NCBI GenBank assembly: GCA_030151845.1
Contig: JASLCM010000141.1
Coordinates: forward strand, 1-10,231
DNA: 10,231 bases
Direction of reading: 5' to 3'
Source of the DNA: Bacteroides sp.
GTDB lineage: Bacteria > Bacteroidota > Bacteroidia > Bacteroidales > Bacteroidaceae
The translations under genes were made by a program, and so were the position numbers. Below the pieces are notes generated by a model, which saw nothing but the letters and a program-made list of their open reading frames with translations, was not told where the DNA came from and did not search any database. Positions 1 through 8,741 of the stretch are shown here, piece by piece (positions within the stretch are counted from its first letter, which is position 1; each line of letters begins with the position of its first letter).

Positions 1-60
<60 letters not shown>

Positions 61-63
61 CTA

Positions 64-93
64 AAAAAAGCATCCTTATCTGGATGCTTTTTT
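64..93 (+). terminator. Intrinsic terminator after tRNA-fMet
   Basis: A perfect hairpin (stem AAAAAAGCATCC / GGATGCTTTTTT, six-base loop) starts four bases after the tRNA and runs directly into its own T tract. This is a textbook rho-independent terminator for the tRNA transcript. Because the stem carries an A run on the other side, it could also stop transcription arriving on the minus strand. Confidence 0.9.
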
Positions 94-285
94 CGTTCAT
101 ACCAGGGAGTGTTCTTTCGGAACACTTACGGTCTATTCTCTTTTTTCTTTCTCTTTCAGGTTATCTCCTTTCAATTCCTTAGAAATTAAGTAAACAGCTT
201 TAAATTGTTACGAAAATATTTCATTCGCAGCTTTTTTTTTACTTTTCGCCCTTAGATAGTTAAAATACAATAAAACCAGACAATA
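94..285. other. Intergenic region without a recognisable gene
   Basis: I see no coding region here on either strand. The stretch is A/T rich with several pyrimidine and T runs. It contains one small hairpin at 108-126 (AGTGTTC, five-base loop, GAACACT). A clear T tract does not follow that hairpin directly, so I do not call it a terminator. Confidence 0.6.
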
Positions 286-319
286 GTTGTATATAAATCT
301 TTCGATTTGTTTATATTTG
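286..319 (+). promoter_or_regulatory. Candidate Bacteroidota promoter for the phosphoesterase-susCD operon
   Basis: TATATTTG at 312-319 is an exact match to the Bacteroidota -7 consensus TAnnTTTG. A GTTG at 286-289 lies 22 bases upstream and could serve as the -33 element, although the spacing is a little longer than usual. Transcription would start around 325, leaving a leader of roughly 130 bases before the ATG at 454. This is the best match to the consensus that I found between the upstream terminator and the first operon gene. Confidence 0.55.
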
Positions 320-346
320 TTTCAAACTCTTGCTAATCACACGGCT

Positions 347-439
347 ATGAAAAACACAGAAGCCTTTGATATAGATAGGAGAACAGTCTGTATGAGTGTC
401 TATTACGCTTGTTCAGTTAATAAAGACTTTTGTTCTTAA
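347..439 (+). CDS. Possible 30-codon leader ORF upstream of the operon
   Basis: An ATG at 347 opens a 30-codon frame, beginning MKNTEAFDID and ending NKDFCS, with a TAA stop at 437-439, 14 bases before the first operon gene. It lies wholly within the predicted 5' leader. I recognise no family and see no signal peptide or membrane segment. The stop codon falls inside a short inverted repeat (AGTTAA at 415-420, TTAACT at 436-441), so translation of this frame could in principle affect leader folding. It may equally be a chance frame: it is short, and no ribosome binding site is evident. Confidence 0.2.
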   Translation: MKNTEAFDIDRRTVCMSVYYACSVNKDFCS

Positions 440-453
440 CTATTATAAATATT

Positions 454-2448
454 ATGCAAAAAGGTTTTATCCAACTTAACAGTGTAAAGCCAAAGCTTGA
501 TCAATTGCAGCGATTGACAAGTTCTTATTGGGTTTTACTTTTCTTCTTTTTAATCTGTACATCCTGTAAGGATGATAAAGACCCAGGTCTTTATAGTCCA
601 ATAGCCATTTCTCACGTGGCTTTACCCTCTCATGTAGATCTACCTGTAGGTGGAGAGTTAGAAATTCAAGGAATAGGATTCCAAGAGAGTGATCAAGTCA
701 CTTTAACTTCAGCAAATGAGGAGCAGTATAGTTCATTACTTATTAGAAAAAGTGATGTATTAGGAGTCTTCAAACTTCCAAAAGAGGTAAAGACTGCTAC
801 CTACGAAGTGGCCTTAAAGCGCGGTGAAGAATCATTACTTCTTGGAAATATCCGAATTAATATTGTTGCTCAATTAGCTGTGCCCGATAAAGAGGGAATG
901 ACTATAAAAGGAGTTGTCTACTGTGATGGAGTAGGAGTTTCAGATGTTGTTGTTTCCGATGGGGTAGAAGTGGCTATAACAGATAAAGATGGTATCTATT
1001 ATTTGCCTTCTAAAAAAGAAAAACAGTTTGTTTTCGTCTCCATTCCTGGTGGATATGAAGTAGAAAAGAGAGAAAATCAAGCAAAATTCTTTGCACGTTT
1101 ATCTGGAGGGGAACAAGTAGAACAGGTAAACTTTTCATTAAGCAAGGTAGATAATAAAAAGCACATTTTACTTACTATGGCCGATCTCCACTTAGCCGAT
1201 AGAAATAATGACTTAAAGCAGTTCTCACAAGGATTTGTTACAGATATCAATAGCTATATCAATAAACGAAAAGCCGAAGGAGTATCAGTTTATGGTATAA
1301 CCCTTGGTGACTTGAGCTGGGATGGCTATTGGTATAGTAATAAATTTGCATTACCTGAGTTTACTAAATATATGAATGGTGTGCAATGTACTGTTTTTCA
1401 TACCATGGGGAACCATGATAACGATCCATATGTAGCAGCAGACTGGTTTGCTGAAGAGGCCTATCGTACCCATATTGGTCCAACCTATTACTCTTTTAAC
1501 CTAGGGGATGTTCACTACATAGTCCTAGACAACACAGAGTATATTAATACAGGTGGTGCTCTAGGGAATGTAGGATCCAGAAACTACAATGGAAGATTGG
1601 TTAATGATCAAATGGAATGGCTTAAGAAAGATTTGGCTACCCTGAAAGATAAATCAACACCAGTTGTTGTAGCGATGCATATTCCGATTCATGGGCATCC
1701 ATCAATCAATAACCAAGGAGAGCAGACCAATCGGGTAACTCTACAGAACGGAAATGACATAATGAATTGTTTATCAGATTTTAAAAATGTACACGTATTG
1801 AGTGGACATACGCACATCAACTACACAGTGTTAGCTAAAGAAAATATAACAGAACATAACACTGCTGCTGTTTGTGCTACATGGTGGTGGACAGGTCGTG
1901 ATGGTTACGCTAACAATCACATTTGTAGAGATGGTAGCCCAGGTGGATATGGCGTGTGGGACATTGATGGAACTAATTTGATGTGGTCTTATAAAGGAAT
2001 AGGATTTGAGGATGATTATCAATTTAGAGCTTATGACTTAAATCAAACCTTGATTACAGCAGAAAAGTTTGCTCCAAACTCAACCGATGAAAAATTAGCT
2101 CCTTATGCAAAACATTATGCAGTTCCAAATACGAAGAACGAGGTGTTAATTAATGTTTGGGGATACAATGATCAATGGAAGGTAGAAGTCTCTGAAAATG
2201 GTAAAGCATTAGAAGTTAAGAGAGTTAAAGATCTTGATCCGCTACATATCATTTCATACGAAGCTATGCGCTTAAATAAGAACGCTACACCAACAGATGC
2301 TTTTGTTTCAACAGAAACAGTAAATCTATTTAAGGTGCAAGCATCTTCTCCTAACTCCTCTTTATCAATTAAGGTTACCGACCAGTTTGGTAGAACTTAT
2401 ACAGAAGAGATGGAGAGACCTAAAGAATTTTCACATAGCATTAAATAA
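454..2448 (+). CDS. Calcineurin-like metallophosphoesterase lipoprotein, multidomain
   Basis: This 664-residue protein is predicted to hydrolyse phosphate mono- or diesters with a two-metal centre. The N-terminus has a hydrophobic stretch ending in the lipobox ICTSC with the acylated Cys at residue 38. It is followed by KDDKD, the Lys-acidic pattern linked to surface export of Bacteroidota lipoproteins. Residues about 50-135 resemble an IPT/TIG-type beta-sandwich. Residues about 140-225 match the N-terminal beta domain usual in this family. The catalytic core carries DxH (D244, H246), GD (D286), GNHD (N320-D322), H409 and GHTH (H452, H454), so all metal ligands are present. Residues about 490-664 form the family's C-terminal beta domain. 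The frame is open back to a TTG at 430, but I chose the ATG at 454. The protein heads an apparent operon with susC and susD homologues. The substrate is unknown. Confidence 0.9.
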   Translation: MQKGFIQLNSVKPKLDQLQRLTSSYWVLLFFFLICTSCKDDKDPGLYSPIAISHVALPSHVDLPVGGELEIQGIGFQESDQVTLTSANEEQYSSLLIRKSDVLGVFKLPKEVKTATYEVALKRGEESLLLGNIRINIVAQLAVPDKEGMTIKGVVYCDGVGVSDVVVSDGVEVAITDKDGIYYLPSKKEKQFVFVSIPGGYEVEKRENQAKFFARLSGGEQVEQVNFSLSKVDNKKHILLTMADLHLADRNNDLKQFSQGFVTDINSYINKRKAEGVSVYGITLGDLSWDGYWYSNKFALPEFTKYMNGVQCTVFHTMGNHDNDPYVAADWFAEEAYRTHIGPTYYSFNLGDVHYIVLDNTEYINTGGALGNVGSRNYNGRLVNDQMEWLKKDLATLKDKSTPVVVAMHIPIHGHPSINNQGEQTNRVTLQNGNDIMNCLSDFKNVHVLSGHTHINYTVLAKENITEHNTAAVCATWWWTGRDGYANNHICRDGSPGGYGVWDIDGTNLMWSYKGIGFEDDYQFRAYDLNQTLITAEKFAPNSTDEKLAPYAKHYAVPNTKNEVLINVWGYNDQWKVEVSENGKALEVKRVKDLDPLHIISYEAMRLNKNATPTDAFVSTETVNLFKVQASSPNSSLSIKVTDQFGRTYTEEMERPKEFSHSIK

Positions 2449-2475
2449 AAACTATACACCTAATTTATAAACACT

Positions 2476-5400
2476 ATGAAGTTGAAAACACACAATAGCA
2501 TTAGATTCGTTCTATTGTTATTACTTATTCAAATTTCGTGTATCTCTGGTTTTGCTCAAACAAAAACAGTAAAAGGGAGAGTCTTTGAAGCCGATGGAAC
2601 ACTAGGTATGATTGGTGCCACGGTCCAAGTAAAAGATACACAAAAAGGGGTAGTGACCGATTTAGATGGAAACTACACCATTGAAGTTGTGGGAAGCAAT
2701 CCTACGTTGGTTTTTAAGTCACTGGGATATGTTACTCAAGAGATTCCTGTAAAAGGAAGAACAGTTATTAACGTAATCATGAAAGATGAGGCTATTGCTC
2801 TAGAGGGAGTTGTAGTAACAGCTTTAGGATTAACTAGAGAGCAGAAATCTCTAGGTTATGCTGTCGCAGAAGTAAGTAGTGAATCTATAACAAAAACAGT
2901 ATCTAACAACTGGTTGGATGGAATGTCTGGTAAAGTTGCAGGATTAACCTTTGATCAGGCAGGAACAGGGCCAGCTGGTTCAATGCGAGTAACACTACGA
3001 GGAGATCAGTCGCTAAACTATGGAGCAAATGAGGCTCTATTTATTGTAGATGGTGTGCCTATCTCTTCAGGATCTACAGCTATAGGTAGCGGTAGTAACT
3101 ATGCGAATGGTGATGCTCCTGTCGATTTCGGTAATGGAGCAAGTGATATAAATCCAAACGACATAGAGTCTGTATCTGTACTTAAAGGACCTGCAGCAAC
3201 AGCTCTATACGGCTCAAGAGCAGCTAATGGAGCGATTGTGATAACTACAAAATCTGGTCGTAAGCAAAAGGGAATTGGTGTTACAGTAAACTCTTCAGTT
3301 ACTTTTGAAAGAGCTAGCTATTTTCCTGAGTTTCAGCGTGAATTTGGTTCTGGATCAGATATGGGAATGAACGAATATAGCTTTTGGGCTTTAACAGCAG
3401 ATGAGGCACCAGACGGAATAGCTACCGAGCGTAATATTTCAAGATATGCTTTTGGTGAGGCTTTTGATGCAAATAAATTAAGATACCAATATGCGTCCAA
3501 GAACTGGGAAACAGGTGAATATGAAAAACTTCCCTGGATCTATCAGAGTGATTGGTATACTGGGCTTTTTGAAACAGGTACAACCTTTAATAACTCAGTA
3601 ACAATTGATGGAGGTAATGGTAAAGGAACAAGTACAAGGTTGTCTATAACCGACTCTCGGAACGATTGGATTGTTCCCAATACAGGTTTTAATAGACAGT
3701 CTATCTCACTTTCTTTTGATTCTGAAATAAATAAGCACATTAACTTGAAAGCAAGAGTAAATTACTACCACCGCGAGAGTGATAATTTACCTGTAAGTGG
3801 ATACTCTGAATCGAGCCCCATGTATGCTTTGGTTTGGGGGTACAACTCAAACAGTATTAACGACTGGAAAAACGAGTACTTCCAAGGTCGATTTAATGAG
3901 ATAAACTATAACGGAGATGGAACCAACGGGAACAGTTTGGTCTTTCCATCGGCTAGTAGTTACAACCCTTATAGAACCCTTTATGAGGAGTTGAATACAC
4001 TTGATAAAGATCGCGTATTTGGAAATGTTGCTTTAAATATAAAATTGATGAAAGGGCTGACGTTAGATGTAAAATCTGGCTTGGATATAAACAATGAGTT
4101 CCGTACGCAGCAAAAACCTTTCTTAACAAAAAGTGCACCTCGTGGCTTCTATAGAGAGCAGACAATTCGTACTTATGAGTATAATAATGACTTTCTTCTT
4201 CGCTACGAAAATAACAAGTGGGTAGATGATCGCCTAGGATTTAATGCAGCTATTGGTGGTAATAGAATGGAGCGTAAGCACTTTACCAACAGTATAACGC
4301 TTGAAGAGTTAAACGAAGAGGGTATTTATAATACAGAGAACATTCCTTCGGGCTTACAACCTAAGCCCTCCAACTACAGAAATAAGAAGATGGTAAATAG
4401 CTTGTATGGGTTTATCTCTGCTAGCTGGGATGATACTTACTTCTTAGATATTACAGGGAGAAACGACTGGTCTAGCTCTCTTTCAAAGAAGAATTGGTCT
4501 TTCTTTTATCCATCGGTAGGTACAAGTATCTTGTTAGATAAAGCTTTAAACTTAAGAGAAAAAGCCTCTTGGATAGATATGCTAAAACTACGTATCTCTT
4601 GGGCAAATGTGGGTAATGATACATCACCCTACTCTTTGAGTCAGTATTATGCAGGAACATCTTTCCCTGGAGGTTCTAAACTACCAGGAACTATAGTAGA
4701 CCCTTATATTAAACCTGAAAACGTAGAGAGCTGGGAAGCTGGTCTTGACTTTAAACTATTAAAAAATAGAATATGGTTGGATATGGCTGTTTATAGCTCT
4801 TCAACTACGGATCAAATAGTCTCTGCTCAGATGGACCAAATTACGGGTGCAACTGGTATGAAGATTAATGCAGGTAAAATATCTAATAAAGGAATTGAGT
4901 TAACAGCTAGGTTTGTACCCGTAAGAACAAGAGATTTTGAGTGGTCATTCGATGTTAATTGGTCTAAGAACTGGAATAAATTAGTAAGCCTTCAAGAAGG
5001 TTGGGATCCTAATGAACCTCTACAAACAGGTATGGGAACAACTATTGGAGGAAGAACATATATCTACTCTTATGTAGGTGAGGAGATGAATGTAATTTAT
5101 GGCCGTGGTTATCAAAGGGCACCCGAGGGCGCTACCTACATCGACGAGAACGGAAAAGAAATCGACTGTTCGGGTATGCATTTGGTAAATGAAGTTACAG
5201 GTTTCCCAGAGCTTGATGCTTCTCCAGATCGTCGGATAGGGAAGGTTAACCCAGACTGGAGAGCCGGGATGAGTCATCGCTTATCTTATAAAGGATTAAC
5301 CCTATCTGCAACTTTCTCAGGGCAATACGGTGGTAATACCTTCTCTGTAACGAACTTTAGCTTGTCTTATCAAGGTAAGTTGAAAAACTCTGTAAAAGGT

Positions 5401-5805
5401 CGTTACGACGGATTGGTTCATAAAGGGGTAAATGCGATTAAAAATAGTGATGGAACTATTACCTACAAGCCAAACCAAACCATTACTAGTAATATTCAAA
5501 CCTATTACAATATGTATGTTTGGAACCGTAACAATACAGAGGAGAACACTTTTGATACCTCTTTCTTAAAACTAAAAGAGATGAGACTCGATTATCAGAT
5601 ACCAAAGTCTCTGTGTGAAAAAACAGGATTCTTGCAAGGGGCAAATGTGGGAGTTTATGCTACAAACTTATTCTGTTGGACTAAGTTCCCTCAATATGAC
5701 CCAGAAACAGGTATGGTTAATGGTGGAGAAATTCATAGAGGTATTGAGGCTATGACCTATCCAATGACACGTACTTATGGTGTTAACTTTAAACTATCAT
5801 TCTAA
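2476..5805 (+). CDS. SusC/RagA-family TonB-dependent outer-membrane transporter
   Basis: This 1109-residue protein is predicted to be the outer-membrane barrel that imports a ligand captured by its SusD-like partner, powered by TonB. A signal peptide is present with likely cleavage after GFA (residue 27). Residues about 31-103 are the carboxypeptidase-regulatory-like beta domain typical of SusC proteins. A TonB-box-like segment EGVVVTALG lies at 110-118. The plug domain follows, with motifs such as ALFIVDGVPI, INPNDIESVSVLKGPAATAL and GSRAANGAIVITT. The rest is barrel, ending in the aromatic residue of FKLSF as outer-membrane proteins usually do. There is no N-terminal STN signalling domain and no adjacent sigma/anti-sigma pair, so trans-envelope signalling is not expected. 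It starts 27 bases after the phosphoesterase gene and ends 11 bases before the susD homologue. The reading frame is intact. The cargo cannot be inferred from sequence alone. Confidence 0.96.
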   Translation: MKLKTHNSIRFVLLLLLIQISCISGFAQTKTVKGRVFEADGTLGMIGATVQVKDTQKGVVTDLDGNYTIEVVGSNPTLVFKSLGYVTQEIPVKGRTVINVIMKDEAIALEGVVVTALGLTREQKSLGYAVAEVSSESITKTVSNNWLDGMSGKVAGLTFDQAGTGPAGSMRVTLRGDQSLNYGANEALFIVDGVPISSGSTAIGSGSNYANGDAPVDFGNGASDINPNDIESVSVLKGPAATALYGSRAANGAIVITTKSGRKQKGIGVTVNSSVTFERASYFPEFQREFGSGSDMGMNEYSFWALTADEAPDGIATERNISRYAFGEAFDANKLRYQYASKNWETGEYEKLPWIYQSDWYTGLFETGTTFNNSVTIDGGNGKGTSTRLSITDSRNDWIVPNTGFNRQSISLSFDSEINKHINLKARVNYYHRESDNLPVSGYSESSPMYALVWGYNSNSINDWKNEYFQGRFNEINYNGDGTNGNSLVFPSASSYNPYRTLYEELNTLDKDRVFGNVALNIKLMKGLTLDVKSGLDINNEFRTQQKPFLTKSAPRGFYREQTIRTYEYNNDFLLRYENNKWVDDRLGFNAAIGGNRMERKHFTNSITLEELNEEGIYNTENIPSGLQPKPSNYRNKKMVNSLYGFISASWDDTYFLDITGRNDWSSSLSKKNWSFFYPSVGTSILLDKALNLREKASWIDMLKLRISWANVGNDTSPYSLSQYYAGTSFPGGSKLPGTIVDPYIKPENVESWEAGLDFKLLKNRIWLDMAVYSSSTTDQIVSAQMDQITGATGMKINAGKISNKGIELTARFVPVRTRDFEWSFDVNWSKNWNKLVSLQEGWDPNEPLQTGMGTTIGGRTYIYSYVGEEMNVIYGRGYQRAPEGATYIDENGKEIDCSGMHLVNEVTGFPELDASPDRRIGKVNPDWRAGMSHRLSYKGLTLSATFSGQYGGNTFSVTNFSLSYQGKLKNSVKGRYDGLVHKGVNAIKNSDGTITYKPNQTITSNIQTYYNMYVWNRNNTEENTFDTSFLKLKEMRLDYQIPKSLCEKTGFLQGANVGVYATNLFCWTKFPQYDPETGMVNGGEIHRGIEAMTYPMTRTYGVNFKLSF

Positions 5806-5816
5806 AACAAAACTCC

Positions 5817-7370
5817 ATGAAGAAAACGATAAATATATTATTTCTCTCTTTGTTGGTTCTTTTTACAGCTTGTACGTTGGACTTTGAAGAGACAAATACA
5901 AACCCCAATAAAACCGAGGTTGGGAAGATAAAAGCACATGGCTTTTTTGAGCCATTGTTATATAATGGTGCAAATGCTTGGTTGAATTATACTTGGTTCT
6001 GGAACAATGAACTTATTCAGTTTACTGCTTTTACAGGAGGTACTACACGTCAGGAACATCGCTATTTTATTAGTGATAATAACTGGCAAGCTGTGTGGAA
6101 TACCTATGCCCGTTATGGGAATAACATAACCCATATGCATGAGTTGGCTTTAAAAGATAAAGATCATGCTTTAGAGGCAATAGCTTTAACCTTTAAGGTT
6201 CTTTTTATGTATAACCTCACAGATATGTATGGAGATATTCCTTACAGAGAGGCATTTAGAGCGAAGGATGACAATATCAAAAAACCTAAGTTTGATTCTC
6301 AGAAAGAGGTATATGAACAGATGTTTGCTGAGTTAGAAGAGGCAAATGAAATTTATGCTAAAAATCCATCTTTTATGAAACCCAATATGGATGGGATGTA
6401 TAATGGAGACATGACTAAATGGAGAAAGTTTAATAACTCCTTGTATCTAAGGTTGCTATGTAGAGTGAGTGGTAGAGCAGAAATGAACACCAAAGAGATC
6501 ATGAATAAAATTTTATCCTCACCTGATGAATATCCTATTTTTGAATCCAATGAAGACAATGCAACTGTAAAGTATTCAGGGAATGATCCTTATAGAAATG
6601 AATTTCCAAGCTCAACAAAAGAGAATGATTTTACCTCTGCAGGAAGAAAATTAACAGAGCAGTTTATAAAGATGACAGTGATCAAAGAGGGAGACAAAGA
6701 GCTGTATGTAGATCCTCGTTTGCCTATCTGGGGAAAGAAAAATCCTAAGAATGAACTTTGGAAAGGGACTGTAGCTGGTGTTCCTGTTGAACAACAAACA
6801 GAAGTAGACCGAGGTACTTCATGGTTAAATTACGAGGTGTTCTGTAGAGATAATGCTCCTGGTTTCTTTATGGATTATTCTGAAATTTTGTTTATCAAAG
6901 CAGAAGCAGCTTTAAAGGGGATGATAAGTGGAGGAGAGGCTAAAGCAAAAGAGTATTACGAAGAGGCTATTCGGAGCTCTATGGAGAAATGGGGTGAGTA
7001 TGGGCAGTATAGTGCTGAACCTGTAGAGATAACTCCAGCAGATATCGCTACCTACTTGGCTTCGGATTTAGCTGCATGGGACAAGCACGAAGATAAGGAG
7101 AAACTTGTTGCAGAGCAGAAGTACCTCTCTCTCTTTTGGATAGGAATGGAGGCTTACCACGAGTATCGTAGGACAGGCTATCCTGAACTAACCATAGGAA
7201 AGGGATGTGTATTTAATGACTTTATACTACCTACTCGATTTGCCTACCCAACCTCTTCTACTGCTACTAACAGTGAAAATGTTGCTATTGCACTTCGTAA
7301 TATGGGTGGAGAAAATGACATGAAAACACCTGTGTGGTGGAGTAAACAAGCTATAAACAATAAAAAATAG
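5817..7370 (+). CDS. SusD/RagB-family outer-membrane lipoprotein (SusD-like_2 type)
   Basis: This 517-residue lipoprotein is the expected lid and ligand-binding partner of the preceding SusC-like barrel. The signal peptide ends in the lipobox LFTAC with Cys at residue 19. Motifs typical of the SusD-like_2 branch are visible: YNLTDMYGDIPYREAF from about residue 132, DPRLPIWG near 300, EILFIKAEAALKG near 360, and FWIGMEAYHEYRRTGYP at 440-456. A C-terminal segment with LPTRFAYP and NSENVAIAL follows. The TPR-like helices of the family would lie between these. The gene begins 11 bases after the susC homologue and ends 6 bases before the BACON lipoprotein gene, which suggests co-transcription. The SusD-like_2 branch is known from many Bacteroidota uptake loci, including loci without obvious glycosidases, so carbohydrate is not a safe default ligand. 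Confidence 0.95.
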   Translation: MKKTINILFLSLLVLFTACTLDFEETNTNPNKTEVGKIKAHGFFEPLLYNGANAWLNYTWFWNNELIQFTAFTGGTTRQEHRYFISDNNWQAVWNTYARYGNNITHMHELALKDKDHALEAIALTFKVLFMYNLTDMYGDIPYREAFRAKDDNIKKPKFDSQKEVYEQMFAELEEANEIYAKNPSFMKPNMDGMYNGDMTKWRKFNNSLYLRLLCRVSGRAEMNTKEIMNKILSSPDEYPIFESNEDNATVKYSGNDPYRNEFPSSTKENDFTSAGRKLTEQFIKMTVIKEGDKELYVDPRLPIWGKKNPKNELWKGTVAGVPVEQQTEVDRGTSWLNYEVFCRDNAPGFFMDYSEILFIKAEAALKGMISGGEAKAKEYYEEAIRSSMEKWGEYGQYSAEPVEITPADIATYLASDLAAWDKHEDKEKLVAEQKYLSLFWIGMEAYHEYRRTGYPELTIGKGCVFNDFILPTRFAYPTSSTATNSENVAIALRNMGGENDMKTPVWWSKQAINNKK

Positions 7371-7376
7371 ATAGAA

Positions 7377-8639
7377 ATGTATCAGAAATATACTTTAATG
7401 AATTTTTGTAAGGGGGCTATACTTTCTCTCATTTGTTTACTAGGAGTATCTACTTTTGTGGGATGTAGTGATGATGATGAGTTTAGTTCTGGAACTCCTT
7501 ACTTTAGAATTGAGGGAAACCCTACAGGTTTGCAGGTGGGTAACTCTGGAAACCTGGATTCACCACAAGAATATATTGTAAGATCGAACCGTGAATGGGA
7601 AATTAGGTCGGTTGCAAAAGAGGGATGTGACTGGGTGCGATTCTTTCCAGCCGAAGGAAAAGCCGATGGAATATTCCGTTTGATGGTGCAGCCAAACAAT
7701 GAGTTTGTTGACCGATCTCACGATTTTGCCTTCATTGTAGGTGGTGTTGAACAACCTGTGTTATTTCGCATAGAACAGGAATCTGGAGTCCCCTCTTTAT
7801 CAATCAGTGAGAGCAATAAAGAGATTCAGGCTCTTCCTACTGGGGGAGAAGTTAGGATTGCCATAGAAGCGAATGTTGAAGTTAGCTATGAAATTAAAGA
7901 TCAACCTGAATGGGTAAAAGAGGTGTCATTTACCAATGAAGAGCTAGTTTTGTCTTTAGAAAAGAACCCTACAGAATTTGCGAGAACGTTAGTAGTTAAG
8001 TTCTACTCAAAAGCTCATCCAAATTTAGTGGCAGAATCTGTTATTGAACAAGCTTCTGCAAGCTTACTTCTTTATGAAGATTTCTCTTGGTTACCCGGAA
8101 GCCCTATGCCACATGTCTCTACGGGTGAGTTGAGATTTGATAAGTGGAATTTCCCTCAAAATATATGGGAGAGTCCTCAAACAAATGGTTTCATTTACTC
8201 ACGAGAAGGATATGCGAAGTTCGGTAAGAAAGGTGAGCCTGGAATTTTAATATCACCAGCACTATCTGGTATTACAACCGATAAAGCTAAAATAAAAATT
8301 AAATTTAAGGCTTTACGTAATATTGGTGGATCAGGGAAACCTGACAGTACCGATGGATCGGGTGAATCTGGACATTGTATTATTGAAGTAGATGTCTTGA
8401 ATGGAGGAACACCAACGTCTAGCTCTTTTGAAATCCATAGTTATCCAAAGAAAGATCTGTTGGAAAATGATAAGGATTATAACATGTGGGAAGATGAAGA
8501 GTGCGAATTCTCTTTTGTTGTAGAAGAGGCAACACCTCAAACAAGAATTCAGTTTGCAAGTTCCACAGAAGGCTTAGGACCTAACTCAGGGTATCATCGT
8601 ATTCTACTTGATGATATTGTGATCACTATTGAAGAGTGA
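7377..8639 (+). CDS. BACON-domain surface lipoprotein, probable accessory binding protein
   Basis: This is a 420-residue predicted lipoprotein. The lipobox is FVGC with Cys at residue 30, followed by SDDDE, an acidic surface-export signal of the kind seen in Bacteroides. A second possible start, the ATG at 7398, would give a shorter signal peptide. Residues about 40-135 and 140-226 look like two BACON-type beta-sandwich repeats, with patterns such as SNREWEIR...DWVRFFPAEG and QPEWVKEV, each ending in an IEQ motif. Residues about 229-420 form a separate beta-rich domain beginning LLYEDFSW and ending DDIVITIEE. It resembles carbohydrate-binding jelly-roll or choice-of-anchor folds, but I do not recognise a named family. 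The position after susCD matches that of surface glycan-binding proteins. A binding role is inference. No catalytic motif is visible. The next feature is the operon's terminator. Confidence 0.85.
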   Translation: MYQKYTLMNFCKGAILSLICLLGVSTFVGCSDDDEFSSGTPYFRIEGNPTGLQVGNSGNLDSPQEYIVRSNREWEIRSVAKEGCDWVRFFPAEGKADGIFRLMVQPNNEFVDRSHDFAFIVGGVEQPVLFRIEQESGVPSLSISESNKEIQALPTGGEVRIAIEANVEVSYEIKDQPEWVKEVSFTNEELVLSLEKNPTEFARTLVVKFYSKAHPNLVAESVIEQASASLLLYEDFSWLPGSPMPHVSTGELRFDKWNFPQNIWESPQTNGFIYSREGYAKFGKKGEPGILISPALSGITTDKAKIKIKFKALRNIGGSGKPDSTDGSGESGHCIIEVDVLNGGTPTSSSFEIHSYPKKDLLENDKDYNMWEDEECEFSFVVEEATPQTRIQFASSTEGLGPNSGYHRILLDDIVITIEE

Positions 8640-8651
8640 TAAGGATGATAA

Positions 8652-8693
8652 AAACAATAAGGGGAGGCCAACATTGGCCTCCCCTTATTGTTT
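8652..8693. terminator. Strong bidirectional terminator between convergent genes
   Basis: Bases 8652-8671 are perfectly complementary to 8674-8693, a 20-bp stem with a G/C-rich core (GGGGAGGCC) and a minimal loop. It lies 12 bases after the stop of the BACON lipoprotein gene and 48 bases after the stop of the convergent phosphoesterase gene. The minus-strand side has the better U tract (TTTTTATC), and the plus-strand side ends TTGTTT. It probably terminates both transcripts. Confidence 0.88.
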
Positions 8694-8741
8694 AATGGGG
8701 TTCCTTGCTTGAAAATGGATATTGAGTAAGAGTGAGTAAGC

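Noticed and set aside
108..126. Small hairpin upstream of the operon promoter considered as a second terminator
   Set aside because: The stem is only 7 bp and no T tract follows directly, and the tRNA transcript already has a strong terminator at 64-93.
8723..8740. Tandem TGAGTAAG copies 10 bases apart
   Set aside because: Only two short copies just beyond the end of the minus-strand gene; best treated as chance low-complexity sequence.
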